The notes below the pieces were generated by a model. That model was not told the DNA's origin, did not search any database, and saw only the letters and a list, made by a program, of their open reading frames with translations. A stretch of 64,000 nucleotides of DNA from assembly GCA_949294335.1 (NCBI GenBank), contig CASFGO010000027.1, forward strand, positions 1 through 64,000, given 5' to 3'. A program made the position numbers and the translations under genes. Positions 41,316-50,539 of the stretch are shown here, piece by piece. The stretch is from an uncultured bacterium (GTDB lineage: Bacteria > Cyanobacteriota > Vampirovibrionia > Gastranaerophilales > Gastranaerophilaceae). Position 1 is the first letter of the stretch, and every line of letters begins with the position of its first letter.

Positions 41316-42359
41316 CTAAATTCTATTACCACTCTCATCAAAAAATAACATATTATCAGTTGAAATCCCTAGAATAAGTTCTTCCCCTATATGGAAATCA
41401 GAATCTAATCTTGCAGAACATTTGTTTTCATCAATATTAAAATATGCAATTTGTTCAGAACCTAACATCTCTGAAATATCAACATGAACCCCAAATTTAA
41501 TATCGCCACCTGACATATTTTCAGGTCTAATACCAATAGTTACTGTATTCATAGATGTTATTTTGTCTTTTATTTGTTCAGGAATTTGAATAACAACATT
41601 TCCAAATTTTAACGAATCATTTTCAATTGTAGCCTTAATAAAATTCATTTGCCCTATAAACCCTGCAACAAAAGTATTTGCAGGGTTTGAATAAATATTT
41701 TGAGGAGTATCCACTTGTTGTATCACGCCTTTATCTAATACAACAATTCTATCACCCATAGTCAAAGCTTCTGTTTGATCATGAGTAACATAGATAAATG
41801 TTGTCTGCAATTTCTTATGTAATTTTTTTATCTCAGAACGCATTTGGACTCTTAATTTAGCATCCAAGTTTGATAAAGGCTCATCCATTAAAAATACTTT
41901 TGGATTTCTTACAATTGCACGACCTAACGCAACTCTTTGTCTTTGACCGCCTGATAATTGTTTTGGTTTTCTATCCAAAAATTGAGTAAGATTAAGAATT
42001 TCAGCAGCTTCTTTAACTTTTTTATCTATAACTTCTTTATCTATTTTTCTCATCTTTAAACCAAAAGCTATATTATCATATACACTCATATGAGGATATA
42101 AAGCATAGCTTTGGAATACAAAAGCTATATCTCTATCTTTTGGATGCACATTATTGACAACTTTATCATCAATAAGAATTTCACCAGAAGATATTTCTTC
42201 TAAGCCTGCGATCATTCTTAATGCAGTTGATTTCCCACAACCAGATGCACCTACAAGGACAATAAATTCTTTATCTTTAATCTCTAGTGACACATCATTA
42301 ATGATAAGTTTTTTATTATCATAAGTTTTATTTACGTTTTTAAAAGTTACACTACTCAT
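41316..42359 (-). CDS. ABC transporter ATPase of the MsmX/UgpC/MalK type
   Basis: A 347-residue ATPase that energises carbohydrate importers. It has Walker A GASGCGKST (37-45), the Q-loop FVFQSYALYPHMSVYDNIAFGL, signature LSGGQRQRVALGRA, Walker B VFLMDEP and the switch His in THDQ. A C-terminal TOBE-like regulatory domain follows from about 240. In this family one ATPase often serves several permeases, and no permease or binding protein gene is adjacent. Its start overlaps the end of the pseudo-kinase gene by 8 bases, so they are coupled. Confidence 0.92.
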   Translation of the reverse strand: MSSVTFKNVNKTYDNKKLIINDVSLEIKDKEFIVLVGASGCGKSTALRMIAGLEEISSGEILIDDKVVNNVHPKDRDIAFVFQSYALYPHMSVYDNIAFGLKMRKIDKEVIDKKVKEAAEILNLTQFLDRKPKQLSGGQRQRVALGRAIVRNPKVFLMDEPLSNLDAKLRVQMRSEIKKLHKKLQTTFIYVTHDQTEALTMGDRIVVLDKGVIQQVDTPQNIYSNPANTFVAGFIGQMNFIKATIENDSLKFGNVVIQIPEQIKDKITSMNTVTIGIRPENMSGGDIKFGVHVDISEMLGSEQIAYFNIDENKCSARLDSDFHIGEELILGISTDNMLFFDESGNRI

Positions 42360-43473
42360 TTACTTCTTTCTCAAACGGTAAAATAATTCTAAATGCTGTT
42401 CCTTTTAATGGAATATTTTCAGCCCAAATTATTCCATTTAAATAATTCATAATATTTCTAACACTTGCAAGTGCAATTGCTCTTAGAATTGTACGTTTAT
42501 TAGATTTATCAATTACAGCATATGGATCAAATAATGTTGGAATTTCAGATTCTAATATTGCATTATTACTACTTAATACTGTAATTAACATAGCTGAACA
42601 ATTAGTTAAATTATGTGTTAGTAAAAACTCTTCATCGGCATTTTCTAATGACACATTTAAAGTACCAATATCAGTAGCACGAATTAATGTTTCTATTAGA
42701 ATTTGAAACATTAACTTGAATGCTTTTTCATCAGAATATAAAGTTTTTTTAGTATTTTCTACTACTTCAAAATTAGTTGTAATACTTTTTTCTGTATAAA
42801 GTTGTTGATATGTTTTAATCGTTGAATTAATAGTATTAGAGATATCAAATAACTTCATTTCTTTATCAAAAATACCACTTTCTGTTTGAGAAAGTTCAAC
42901 TAATTTATTAAAGAAATATAATAAGTCTGATGAATTTTTATTTATAATTTTTAAATATTTTTCTTGTTTTTCAGAAACCTCACCACCTAAACCATCAACT
43001 ATAGCTTGAGAAAATCCTATAATTGAATGTAGAGGAGATTTTAAATCATTTGATAATTTTATCAGAAAACTATTTTTATCATAGTTAATTTTTTTATAAT
43101 TTTCGTGTTCTTCAATTATATTATTAACAGTTTTATACTTTTGTGTTGCATCACGCATCGAAACAACATAAGCTCCTTCAATAGCTTTTGATGTAATTTC
43201 AAGATATCTTTCATCATTTGATAATTTAGCTATTGAAGGTGAATTAATCTCAGCAGATTCAATTGCTGCTGCTAAACCTTTTTCTAGATAATCATTAATA
43301 TTATTATTAATTAAATCATTATTATTAATTAAATCATTATTATTTAATAACTCAATGGCGACATTATTTACCCATTGAATAATCCCTTCAGGAGTTATCA
43401 AAACAACACCATCAGGTAAACAAGATTGAATATCTATAACTCTAGTTTTTGATAACAAATTTTTTATACTCAT
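42352..43473 (-). CDS. PAS-histidine-kinase-like protein lacking catalytic residues (pseudokinase)
   Basis: A 373-residue protein. Residues 13-110 form a PAS domain (LPDGVVLITPEGIIQWVNNVAIELL), interrupted by a short Asn-rich repeat (NNDLIN at about 45-60). Residues 130-200 look like a HisKA dimerisation helix, but the conserved SHELRTPL is SNDLKSPL (141-148): the phospho-accepting His is Asn142 (codon AAT at 43048-43050). In the ATP domain the N-box reads ILIETLIRAT without its Asn residues, and the DxGxG G1 box is absent (VLSSNNAILESEIP). It therefore cannot be an ordinary kinase. No response regulator is adjacent. It is coupled to the ABC ATPase and may sense and signal by protein contact. 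Confidence 0.85.
   Translation of the reverse strand: MSIKNLLSKTRVIDIQSCLPDGVVLITPEGIIQWVNNVAIELLNNNDLINNNDLINNNINDYLEKGLAAAIESAEINSPSIAKLSNDERYLEITSKAIEGAYVVSMRDATQKYKTVNNIIEEHENYKKINYDKNSFLIKLSNDLKSPLHSIIGFSQAIVDGLGGEVSEKQEKYLKIINKNSSDLLYFFNKLVELSQTESGIFDKEMKLFDISNTINSTIKTYQQLYTEKSITTNFEVVENTKKTLYSDEKAFKLMFQILIETLIRATDIGTLNVSLENADEEFLLTHNLTNCSAMLITVLSSNNAILESEIPTLFDPYAVIDKSNKRTILRAIALASVRNIMNYLNGIIWAENIPLKGTAFRIILPFEKEVNE
43301..43345. repeat. 18-bp coding microrepeat in the pseudokinase PAS region
   Basis: Two exact 18-bp units, TTATTATTAATTAAATCA at 43301-43318 and again at 43319-43336, are followed by a partial third unit. They encode repeated NNDLIN in the protein. The unit keeps the frame, so copy-number changes would lengthen a PAS loop without a frameshift. 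Confidence 0.85.
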
Positions 43474-43583
43474 TTCTAATTACCCTTTTCAGCTTTATTT
43501 TATCATTAAATTCTATTAAGGTAAAGTATTTTTAACTGGGATAAAAAACGTAACATTCTATTTTAAAATAAAACTATCTGAGA

Positions 43584-43589
43584 TATAAT
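43584..43589 (+). promoter_or_regulatory. -10 box of dnaB
   Basis: TATAAT stands 23 bases before the GTG start of dnaB. The leader in between contains GGGAAGGGA, the Shine-Dalgarno. A clear -35 hexamer is not visible, as is usual in this AT-rich sequence. Confidence 0.55.
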
Positions 43590-43612
43590 TCTTATAAAAA
43601 GGGAAGGGAATA

Positions 43613-45010
43613 GTGGCAACATCGACTTATTCAAAAAAGAAAGAACAAGATTCAGCAATATCACAACTAATGCCTCAAAATACAGATGCAGAGGAAGCCG
43701 TATTGGGGGCTATTCTTGTTAACCCAGTATGCTTAACTAAAGTTGTCGAAACTATCACCCCTGATTCTTTTTACAAACCAGCTCATAGGTATGTATATGA
43801 GGCAATGCTTCAATTATTCAATACCAATGAAAGAATCGATATTGTATCTGTTTCAGATGTTTTAAATCTTAATCAAAAATTAGAATTAGTTGGCGGTAGA
43901 GCATTTATTAATGATTTAAGCTTTAAAACAATCACAACCTCAAATGTTGAATATTATGCAAAACAAATACAAGAAAAAGCAATTAAACGTTCATTAATTA
44001 GTGCAGGTTCAGAAATTGTTACTTCAGGATATGAACTTACTCCCGTAGAAGAATCATTAGAAAAAGCTGAAAGACTTATATTTAATATTGCATCTCAAAA
44101 AGCTACAAAAGATTTAACACACGTAAAAGACTTAGTTTTATCTACATATGAAAAGATTGAATATAGATATCAACATAGAGGTGAGCTTACTGGAGTTGAT
44201 ACAGGTTTTTATGAACTAAATGATATGACAAGCGGGCTTCAAAAATCCGACTTAATTATTCTTGCAGCAAGACCAGCAATGGGAAAAACTGCATTTGTTT
44301 TGAATCTAGCTCAAAATGCAGCACTAAGAGCTAAAGTGCCTGTTGCAATATTTTCTCTTGAAATGTCAAAAGACCAATTAGTTCAACGTATGCTTTGTTC
44401 TGAAGCAGAAGTAGATTCACAAAAACTTCGTTCCGGAAATATGTCTGATAAAGATTGGGAAAAACTTGCAATTGCAATGGATTCATTTGCAGCTGCACCA
44501 ATTTATATAGATGATACCGCAGGTTGTACACTAACTGATATTCGTGCAAAATGTAGAAGATTAGCGATGGAAGAGAATAACCTTGGTTTGATTGTAATTG
44601 ATTACTTGCAATTAATTGAATCAACAGGCAGAGAAGACCGTATGCAACAAATTTCAGCAATATCTAGAGGTTTAAAAATTCTTGCAAGAGAATTAAATGT
44701 CCCTATTATTGCCCTTTCTCAATTATCTCGGGCTGTTGAATCAAGAACAGATAAACGTCCAATGCTTTCTGATTTGAGAGATTCTGGTGCAATCGAACAA
44801 GATGCTGATATCGTAATGTTCATTTATCGGGATGAATACTACAGAAAAGAAGCAGGTGAGGAAGAAGAAATGTCTGCAAAAGCGGCCAATAAAGGGGAAT
44901 CTGAAATTATTATTGCAAAACACAGAAATGGTGCGGTTGGAACAGTAAAACTCCTTTTCCAAGCAAACATTACAAAATTCAAAAACCCAATAAAAACAGA
45001 CGTATTCTAA
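43613..45010 (+). CDS. dnaB: replicative DNA helicase DnaB
   Basis: The hexameric 5'-3' helicase of the replication fork. The 465-residue protein has the N-terminal collar domain (MPQNTDAEEAVLGAILVNP) and the RecA-like ATPase with Walker A ARPAMGKTAF, SLEMSKDQLVQRM, Walker B LIVIDYLQLI, and the C-terminal SDLRDSGAIEQDADIVMFIYRDEYY. It starts at GTG (43613) and is of normal length with no intein. It is alone on the plus strand; the next gene converges with a four-base overlap. Confidence 0.97.
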   Translation: MATSTYSKKKEQDSAISQLMPQNTDAEEAVLGAILVNPVCLTKVVETITPDSFYKPAHRYVYEAMLQLFNTNERIDIVSVSDVLNLNQKLELVGGRAFINDLSFKTITTSNVEYYAKQIQEKAIKRSLISAGSEIVTSGYELTPVEESLEKAERLIFNIASQKATKDLTHVKDLVLSTYEKIEYRYQHRGELTGVDTGFYELNDMTSGLQKSDLIILAARPAMGKTAFVLNLAQNAALRAKVPVAIFSLEMSKDQLVQRMLCSEAEVDSQKLRSGNMSDKDWEKLAIAMDSFAAAPIYIDDTAGCTLTDIRAKCRRLAMEENNLGLIVIDYLQLIESTGREDRMQQISAISRGLKILARELNVPIIALSQLSRAVESRTDKRPMLSDLRDSGAIEQDADIVMFIYRDEYYRKEAGEEEEMSAKAANKGESEIIIAKHRNGAVGTVKLLFQANITKFKNPIKTDVF

Positions 45011-45378
45011 CCTTGAGCTTCTCTATACTCTTGAGCAAACTGTAATATTTCAGCTTGTCCTGATTGTAACTCATTCATTCTATTATCTATTTGTGCAAGA
45101 TGATTAAGTTTAGCTTGTTGACGCTTCATAGTCTTTTGCATATTAGACATTGCCATATCTTGTTTATGTAAAACACTATGTAGTCTTTTTATAAGAGCTT
45201 CTTGTTCTAAAAGACGTTTTTGCATTATATCCATTGCTGCTTTTCTTTTTTCACAAGCCTGATTTGACATCTTTAAGCAAAGTTTGAGACGTTCTATTTC
45301 CATCTCCAACTTTAAAACTTTATTATTCTCGGGGTTCTTTCCTGTGATAGGGAATAAATTATTAAAAATATTTTCCAT
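45007..45378 (-). CDS. coiled-coil protein of unknown function
   Basis: A 123-residue protein predicted almost entirely as helix, with heptad-like stretches (LKLEMEIERLKLCLKMSNQACEKRKAAMDIMQKRLLEQEALIKRLHSVL, then MAMSNMQKTMKRQQAKLNHL). There is no signal peptide or membrane helix. Its family is unknown. Its 3' end overlaps dnaB by four bases. Confidence that it is a real gene is moderate, because of its coherent helical composition and initiator ATG. Confidence 0.65.
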   Translation of the reverse strand: MENIFNNLFPITGKNPENNKVLKLEMEIERLKLCLKMSNQACEKRKAAMDIMQKRLLEQEALIKRLHSVLHKQDMAMSNMQKTMKRQQAKLNHLAQIDNRMNELQSGQAEILQFAQEYREAQG

Positions 45379-45434
45379 ATTTATATTTTAACTATTTATT
45401 CATGATTTTCAATTAAACTTTAGTTTGAAATATT

Positions 45435-45457
45435 AAAGGCTCCTAAAAGGAGCCTTT
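45435..45457 (-). terminator. intrinsic terminator downstream of ileS
   Basis: AAAGGCTCCT (45435-45444) pairs with AGGAGCCTTT (45448-45457) around loop AAA, a ten-base perfect stem ten bases beyond the ileS stop. Following bases on both strands are U-rich, so it might work in both directions. Confidence 0.8.
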
Positions 45458-45466
45458 TTAATTAAT

Positions 45467-48289
45467 TTATTTTATTGCTTCATAACAATCCAAACAAATT
45501 GTTTCAAATCCTGAATGTTCACCTAATTTTCGATATTTCCAACAACGTTCGCATTTTTCACCTTCTGCCTTAACAACCCATACTGTGTAATCATCTTCTG
45601 AGTATTCATTAAGAACATTACTTGGTGCAGATTCTGCAACATATGCTTGTGATGTAATAAATATGTCACATAAATCTTTTTCATTACCTTTTAATACCAA
45701 ATCTGCAGATTCAGATTTTACATATACTCCAACTTCTAAAGAACTTCCAACTTTTTTATCTGCTCTTAATGGTTCAATAGCTCTAGTTACAACTTCTCTA
45801 GCTTTTAATATTTTAGTAAAATCTTCTTCTAATTTTTCATTATTCCATTCAGGTTTAACCTTTGGCCAATCAACAAGAAGAACACTTTCTAATCCTCCTC
45901 TTTGGCATTCCGGAGTATTTTGCCAAATATCTTCTGCCTGATGAGGCATTACAGGAGTAAGAATTCTTACTAATACTTGTAATGTTTCATATAAAACAGT
46001 TTGACAAGCCCTTCTTGATAATGATTTTTTACCAGCTGTATATAATCTATCTTTTACAATATCTAAATAGAATGAACTCAAGTCTACAGCTGCAAAATTT
46101 TGTAAGCATTGGAAATACTTATAAAATTCATAACTATCAAAAGCTTTTGTTACTTCATCTACAACTTTATTTAATTTATGCAATGCAAATTTATCTATAT
46201 CTTTAAGTTCATCATATTTTACATAATCAACTTCTGGATTGAAGTCAAATAAATTTCCTAATAAAAATCTTGCTGTATTTCGTGTTTTCTTAAATATTTC
46301 TGCAAGTTGTTTGATAATATTATCACCAATTTTTATATCGTTTCTATAATCAACAGATGCAGCCCATAATCTTAAAATATCAGCACCATAAGTTTTTATA
46401 ATATCATCAGGTCTAATATAATTCCCCAATGACTTAGACATTTTTCTTCCGTCTTCACCAAATACAAAACCGTGAGTTAATACTTGTTTGTATGGTGCTT
46501 TGTTTTGACAAGCTATTGATGTTAATAATGAAGATTGGAACCATCCTCTATGTTGGTCTGAACCTTCTAAATACATATCAACAGGAGTATGTCCTAATTC
46601 ATCAGCTCTTTTTTCAACAACTGCTCTCCAAGAAGAACCAGAGTCAAACCAAACATCCATAATGTCTTTTTCTTTTCTGAAATGTGTTTTTCCACATTTT
46701 GGACATTTGAAACCTGCTGGTAATAATTCTTCTTCGTTATGTTTTACCCACGCATCAGAACTTTCCTTTTCAAATAATTCTGCAACATGGTTAATTGTTT
46801 CATCTGTACAAATAACTTCTCCACAATCTTCGCAATAGAAGATAGGAATTGGAACCCCCCAAGCTCTTTGACGAGAAATACACCAATCAGAACGATTTTC
46901 AACCATGTTTCCAATTCTGTTTTCTCCACTTGCAGGAATCCATTTTACATTTCTTATTGCATTTAACGCTTCATCTCTGAATTTATCAACTTTTACAAAC
47001 CACTGAGGTGTAGCTCTGTAAATTACAGGATGTTTACATCTCCAACAATGAGGATAACTGTGTTGTATATCACCTTTTGCTAGTAATGCACCACAATTTT
47101 CAAGTTTTTCAATTACAATAGAATTTCCTTTATAATAAGGAACTCCTTCTAAATCTTTATCTCCAACAATATCCGTCCAAACACCTCTACTATCTAATGG
47201 AGAAAATACTTCAATACCATATTTACCCCCAACTTCATAGTCTTCAAGACCGTGACCAGGAGCTGTATGAACAGCACCTGTACCAGCATCTGTTGTAACG
47301 TGTTCACCTAATATAATAGGAGATATTCTATCATATAAAGGATGTTTAGTGTTTAATAATTCTAAATCTTGACCTTTACAGTGCCCAACAACTTTAATAT
47401 CAGCCTCTTCCCAAGATACACCATTTAAGAATGATGCAAGTAATTCTTGAGCAACAACATATATATCATTATCTTTTTCAAAGAATGTATATTCTAATCT
47501 AGGATGTAAACTTATAGCCATATTAGATGGAATTGTCCAAGGAGTTGTTGTCCAAATTACAGTATAAACATCTTTACCTTGTGTATCTACAAAATTATTA
47601 ATTGTTTTGACTGCATCTTCATCAAATTTAAATCTTACAAATATTGAAGTTGAAGTATGATCAGCATATTCAACTTCAGCTTCAGCTAAAGCAGTTTCAC
47701 AAGAAGCACACCAATAAACAGGTTTCAGACCTTTTTCAATATACCCTTTTTTGTACATATCACCAAAAATTCTAACCTGTTCTGCTTCATAATCAGCATC
47801 AATAGTTAAATAAGGATGTTCCCAATTACCTAATACACCTAGTCTTTTAAATTCTTTTTCCTGTCCTTTAAGATTTTTATGAGCAAATTCTCTGCATTTT
47901 TCTCTTAATTCAGCAGGAGTTAATGCTTCACGACCACCTTTAATATTTTTTACAACTGCATTTTCAATAGGTAAACCGTGACCATCATAACCTGGAACAT
48001 AAGGAGAATAAAAACCTTGTTGTGATTTATATTTTATTAAAATATCTTTCAAAATTTTATTTAATGCTGTTCCAACGTGAATTTTTTCAGAACTTAGATA
48101 AGGTGGTCCATCGTGTAAAATAAATGAATTTGTTTTATCTTTATTCTGAATAATTTTATTATAAATATTATTTTCTTCCCAAAACTTTTGGATTTCTAAC
48201 TCTCTAACAGTAGCATTAGCTCTCATAGCCAATGTTGTTTCTGGTAAGTTTAATGTTTTTTTGTACTCAACTTTTGCTTCTGTTTCCAT
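45467..48289 (-). CDS. ileS: isoleucyl-tRNA synthetase with HVGT in place of HIGH
   Basis: A 940-residue class I synthetase charging tRNA-Ile. The N-terminal ATP site normally reads YANGxIHIGHAL; here it reads YLSSEKIHVGTAL, with HVGT at residues 71-74 (the Thr codon ACA at 48068-48070). The CP1 editing domain (TTTPWTIPSNMAI and GTGAVHTAPGHG), WFDSGSSWRA, the KMSKS loop GRKMSKSLGNY and a C-terminal Zn-finger (CERCWKYRK, CLDC) are all conserved, so the enzyme is complete and presumably functional. Length is normal. It is followed by a strong terminator and preceded closely by a symporter gene. Confidence 0.95.
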   Translation of the reverse strand: METEAKVEYKKTLNLPETTLAMRANATVRELEIQKFWEENNIYNKIIQNKDKTNSFILHDGPPYLSSEKIHVGTALNKILKDILIKYKSQQGFYSPYVPGYDGHGLPIENAVVKNIKGGREALTPAELREKCREFAHKNLKGQEKEFKRLGVLGNWEHPYLTIDADYEAEQVRIFGDMYKKGYIEKGLKPVYWCASCETALAEAEVEYADHTSTSIFVRFKFDEDAVKTINNFVDTQGKDVYTVIWTTTPWTIPSNMAISLHPRLEYTFFEKDNDIYVVAQELLASFLNGVSWEEADIKVVGHCKGQDLELLNTKHPLYDRISPIILGEHVTTDAGTGAVHTAPGHGLEDYEVGGKYGIEVFSPLDSRGVWTDIVGDKDLEGVPYYKGNSIVIEKLENCGALLAKGDIQHSYPHCWRCKHPVIYRATPQWFVKVDKFRDEALNAIRNVKWIPASGENRIGNMVENRSDWCISRQRAWGVPIPIFYCEDCGEVICTDETINHVAELFEKESSDAWVKHNEEELLPAGFKCPKCGKTHFRKEKDIMDVWFDSGSSWRAVVEKRADELGHTPVDMYLEGSDQHRGWFQSSLLTSIACQNKAPYKQVLTHGFVFGEDGRKMSKSLGNYIRPDDIIKTYGADILRLWAASVDYRNDIKIGDNIIKQLAEIFKKTRNTARFLLGNLFDFNPEVDYVKYDELKDIDKFALHKLNKVVDEVTKAFDSYEFYKYFQCLQNFAAVDLSSFYLDIVKDRLYTAGKKSLSRRACQTVLYETLQVLVRILTPVMPHQAEDIWQNTPECQRGGLESVLLVDWPKVKPEWNNEKLEEDFTKILKAREVVTRAIEPLRADKKVGSSLEVGVYVKSESADLVLKGNEKDLCDIFITSQAYVAESAPSNVLNEYSEDDYTVWVVKAEGEKCERCWKYRKLGEHSGFETICLDCYEAIK

Positions 48290-48292
48290 AAT

Positions 48293-49615
48293 TTATCCTT
48301 TATTATATACTTCAAAATCGTGTTCAAAACTTACATTTGTTTCTTGGTCTTTTAATGAAGTTACAAGACCTTTTCTTTGTGCAATAAATTTATTCATTTG
48401 ATTATAGTCAAATGAATTTTCCCATCTTGCAATAATAACTGTTGCAACACAGTTTCCAATAAGGTTAACTGTTGTTCTTCCCATATCTAAGATTTGGTCT
48501 ATACCAAGTAGTAGAGCAACTCCAATGATTGGAATATTAAAACTTGCTAATGTTCCAGCTAATACAACTAAAGCAACTCTAGGCATACCAGCCATTCCTT
48601 TACTTGTAAGCATTAAAGCAAACATTATAATTAGTTGTTGCTCTATTGATAAATCTATTCCAACTAATTGAGTTGAAAATATTACAGCCATTGCAAGATA
48701 TAATGTACTTCCATCTAAATTAAATGTATACCCTGTAGGCATAACAAAACCAACAATCGATTTTGGAACTCCAAAATCTTCCATTATTGTCATAGCTTTT
48801 GGTAATGCAGCTTCAGAACTAGCAGTTGTAAATGCAAGAAATGCAGGTTCCGATATTGCACTTAAAAAATTTCTAAAAGAAATTTTTACAATCTTACAAG
48901 CTGCAAAAACTACTAAAAACACAAATAAACCAAGAGCAAAATATAATGAGCATATTAGCTTCGCATAATTTTTTAATATAATTATTCCATTTGAACCAAT
49001 AGTATAAGAAATTGCACCGAATATACCTAATGGTGCAAACAACATAACATATTCAGTAAATTTAAACATAATTGATGCTGTTGCTTGCAATATATCCATA
49101 ACAGGCTTAGCTTTTTTCCCTATTGCACATATTGCAAGTGCAAAGAATATAGAAAATACCACTATTTGAAGTAAATTTCCATCAGCCATTGATTGAAATA
49201 TACTACTAGGAACTAAATTTACAAAGAAATCAGCAAATGAACTATGTTGAGTTGATGATGACATCTGAGCGATATCAGTTAACTGAGAAACATTTGAAGT
49301 TGAAATTTTTATACCTGCACCAGGATTTAAAAAATTTGCAATACCTAAACCCAAAAATAATGCAATTGTAGTTACTAATTCAAAATAAATTATAGTTTTT
49401 ATACCAATACGCCCAAGACTTTTAGGATCTCCGTGACCTGCTATCCCAACAACTAATGTAGCAAACAATAAAGGTGCAATTATCATCTTAACCATACGCA
49501 AAAAAATTGCAGCTAATGGATGCATTTGCACTGCAAAATCAGGAGCAATCCAACCCACTAAAATTCCTGCAATTAATGCTATAAAGATAAATACACTTAA
49601 TTGTGAACTCTTCAC
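48293..49615 (-). CDS. dicarboxylate/amino acid:cation symporter (SDF/DctA-GltP family)
   Basis: A 440-residue secondary transporter that would import glutamate or a dicarboxylate with Na+ or H+. Six to eight membrane helices plus the hairpins are seen. The family motifs are present: the serine-rich region TTASSEAALPKAM, PTGYTFNLDGSTLYLAMAVIF and MGRTTVNLIGNCVATVIIARWE with the substrate-binding Asp/Thr/Asn. The frame can start with TTG at 49630, but GTG at 49615 has GAGG nine bases upstream and yields the usual N terminus (SSQLSVFIFIALIAGILVGW). It is read before ileS, three bases away. Confidence 0.93.
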   Translation of the reverse strand: MKSSQLSVFIFIALIAGILVGWIAPDFAVQMHPLAAIFLRMVKMIIAPLLFATLVVGIAGHGDPKSLGRIGIKTIIYFELVTTIALFLGLGIANFLNPGAGIKISTSNVSQLTDIAQMSSSTQHSSFADFFVNLVPSSIFQSMADGNLLQIVVFSIFFALAICAIGKKAKPVMDILQATASIMFKFTEYVMLFAPLGIFGAISYTIGSNGIIILKNYAKLICSLYFALGLFVFLVVFAACKIVKISFRNFLSAISEPAFLAFTTASSEAALPKAMTIMEDFGVPKSIVGFVMPTGYTFNLDGSTLYLAMAVIFSTQLVGIDLSIEQQLIIMFALMLTSKGMAGMPRVALVVLAGTLASFNIPIIGVALLLGIDQILDMGRTTVNLIGNCVATVIIARWENSFDYNQMNKFIAQRKGLVTSLKDQETNVSFEHDFEVYNKG

Positions 49616-49674
49616 GATATCATACCTCAATAAAGCCTCATGCTATACAAAAAATTGTATTATAAATATATATC

Positions 49675-50340
49675 TTATTCAAGCGAACTAATATATGAAT
49701 TAAAACAATTAATTACATCATCTGTTGTTATTTGAGGATTTATTTCTTTTAGAGAAATTATTGTATCAGTTGAAATATTTTCATTAAACAATTTTTCAAG
49801 AAGTTTTTTATCATAATCTAATAATATTGAACCATGCTGTAATATGTACCCTTGCTTTCTACACTGAGCAGAACCGATAAATTTTTTCCCTTGATAACAT
49901 AAATCCGCTCCAGTTGAAATTAACATACAATAATCAAATTTTGTATGAATACCTTTTTCTCCACCTAAGGTTAATTTAATTCCTAATTTTTCAAATACAT
50001 CAATTAATATTTGAGAAATTTCTTTATAAGATTCTATTACACTCTCACCATTCTTTAAGGTTGAAGCAGGAGCAACAAAACTATATGTTATCTCTTTATC
50101 GTGTAACAATGCACGACCACCTGTTAAGCGCCTTACAACATCTATATTATATTCTTCTAATAGAGATTTATTAATAAATTTATCATCTTGATTCCTACCT
50201 AAAGAAACACAAACTGGCTCCCAAGCATATAACCTAAATATTTTATCCAGAGTTTGATTTTTTATTGCATTATTAAGCAAATCTTCATCAATTTGCATAT
50301 TTTTTGGCCCATTAAAGGTATCAAAAGGTATCATTTTCAT
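49675..50340 (-). CDS. lipoate-protein ligase A family protein (LplA/LipM type)
   Basis: A 221-residue protein that transfers lipoate or octanoate to the lysine of a lipoyl domain. It has the family's RRLTGGRALLHDKEITYSFV, the lysine and glycine-rich FIGSAQCRKQGYILQHGSILLD and a Cys in SAQCR. It is shorter than E. coli LplA (338) and lacks the C-terminal domain, as in octanoyltransferase LipM or in short ligases. The reaction (ligase or octanoyltransferase) cannot be decided. It starts at ATG 50340. Confidence 0.88.
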   Translation of the reverse strand: MKMIPFDTFNGPKNMQIDEDLLNNAIKNQTLDKIFRLYAWEPVCVSLGRNQDDKFINKSLLEEYNIDVVRRLTGGRALLHDKEITYSFVAPASTLKNGESVIESYKEISQILIDVFEKLGIKLTLGGEKGIHTKFDYCMLISTGADLCYQGKKFIGSAQCRKQGYILQHGSILLDYDKKLLEKLFNENISTDTIISLKEINPQITTDDVINCFNSYISSLE

Positions 50341-50499
50341 ACTCTAATCTTACTATAAAACATAAGTTTGTAACAATTCTTAATATAATGTTATTTTTCA
50401 ACCCCATAAAAACCCTTATCAATAAAGGGTTTTAGAAATTGTAAACTTTTGTAAACAAAAATTAATCCAAAAAGGCAATTCTTAGCAATTAAAAAACTT

Positions 50500-50505
50500 T
50501 ATATT
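50500..50505 (+). promoter_or_regulatory. -10 box and leader of the helical protein gene
   Basis: TATATT at 50500-50505 is placed to start transcription at about 50512. The leader contains TACGAGG twice, at 50508-50514 and 50522-50528; the second provides the Shine-Dalgarno, ten bases before the ATG at 50540. The first overlaps ACGAGGATA (50509-50517), complementary to the small-RNA candidate at 41165-41288. Upstream, a 9-bp stem at 50409-50433 may be an upstream terminator-like hairpin. Confidence 0.4.
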
Positions 50506-50539
50506 AATACGAGGATACTAAATACGAGGTTCAAAGCTA

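Noticed and set aside
49616-49630. TTG start of the symporter
   Set aside because: It has no Shine-Dalgarno and overlaps the GAGG that serves the GTG at 49615.
50409-50433. Terminator of lplA
   Set aside because: lplA reads leftwards from 50340, so this stem lies upstream of it; it could be an element before the helical protein gene, but the T-run is short.
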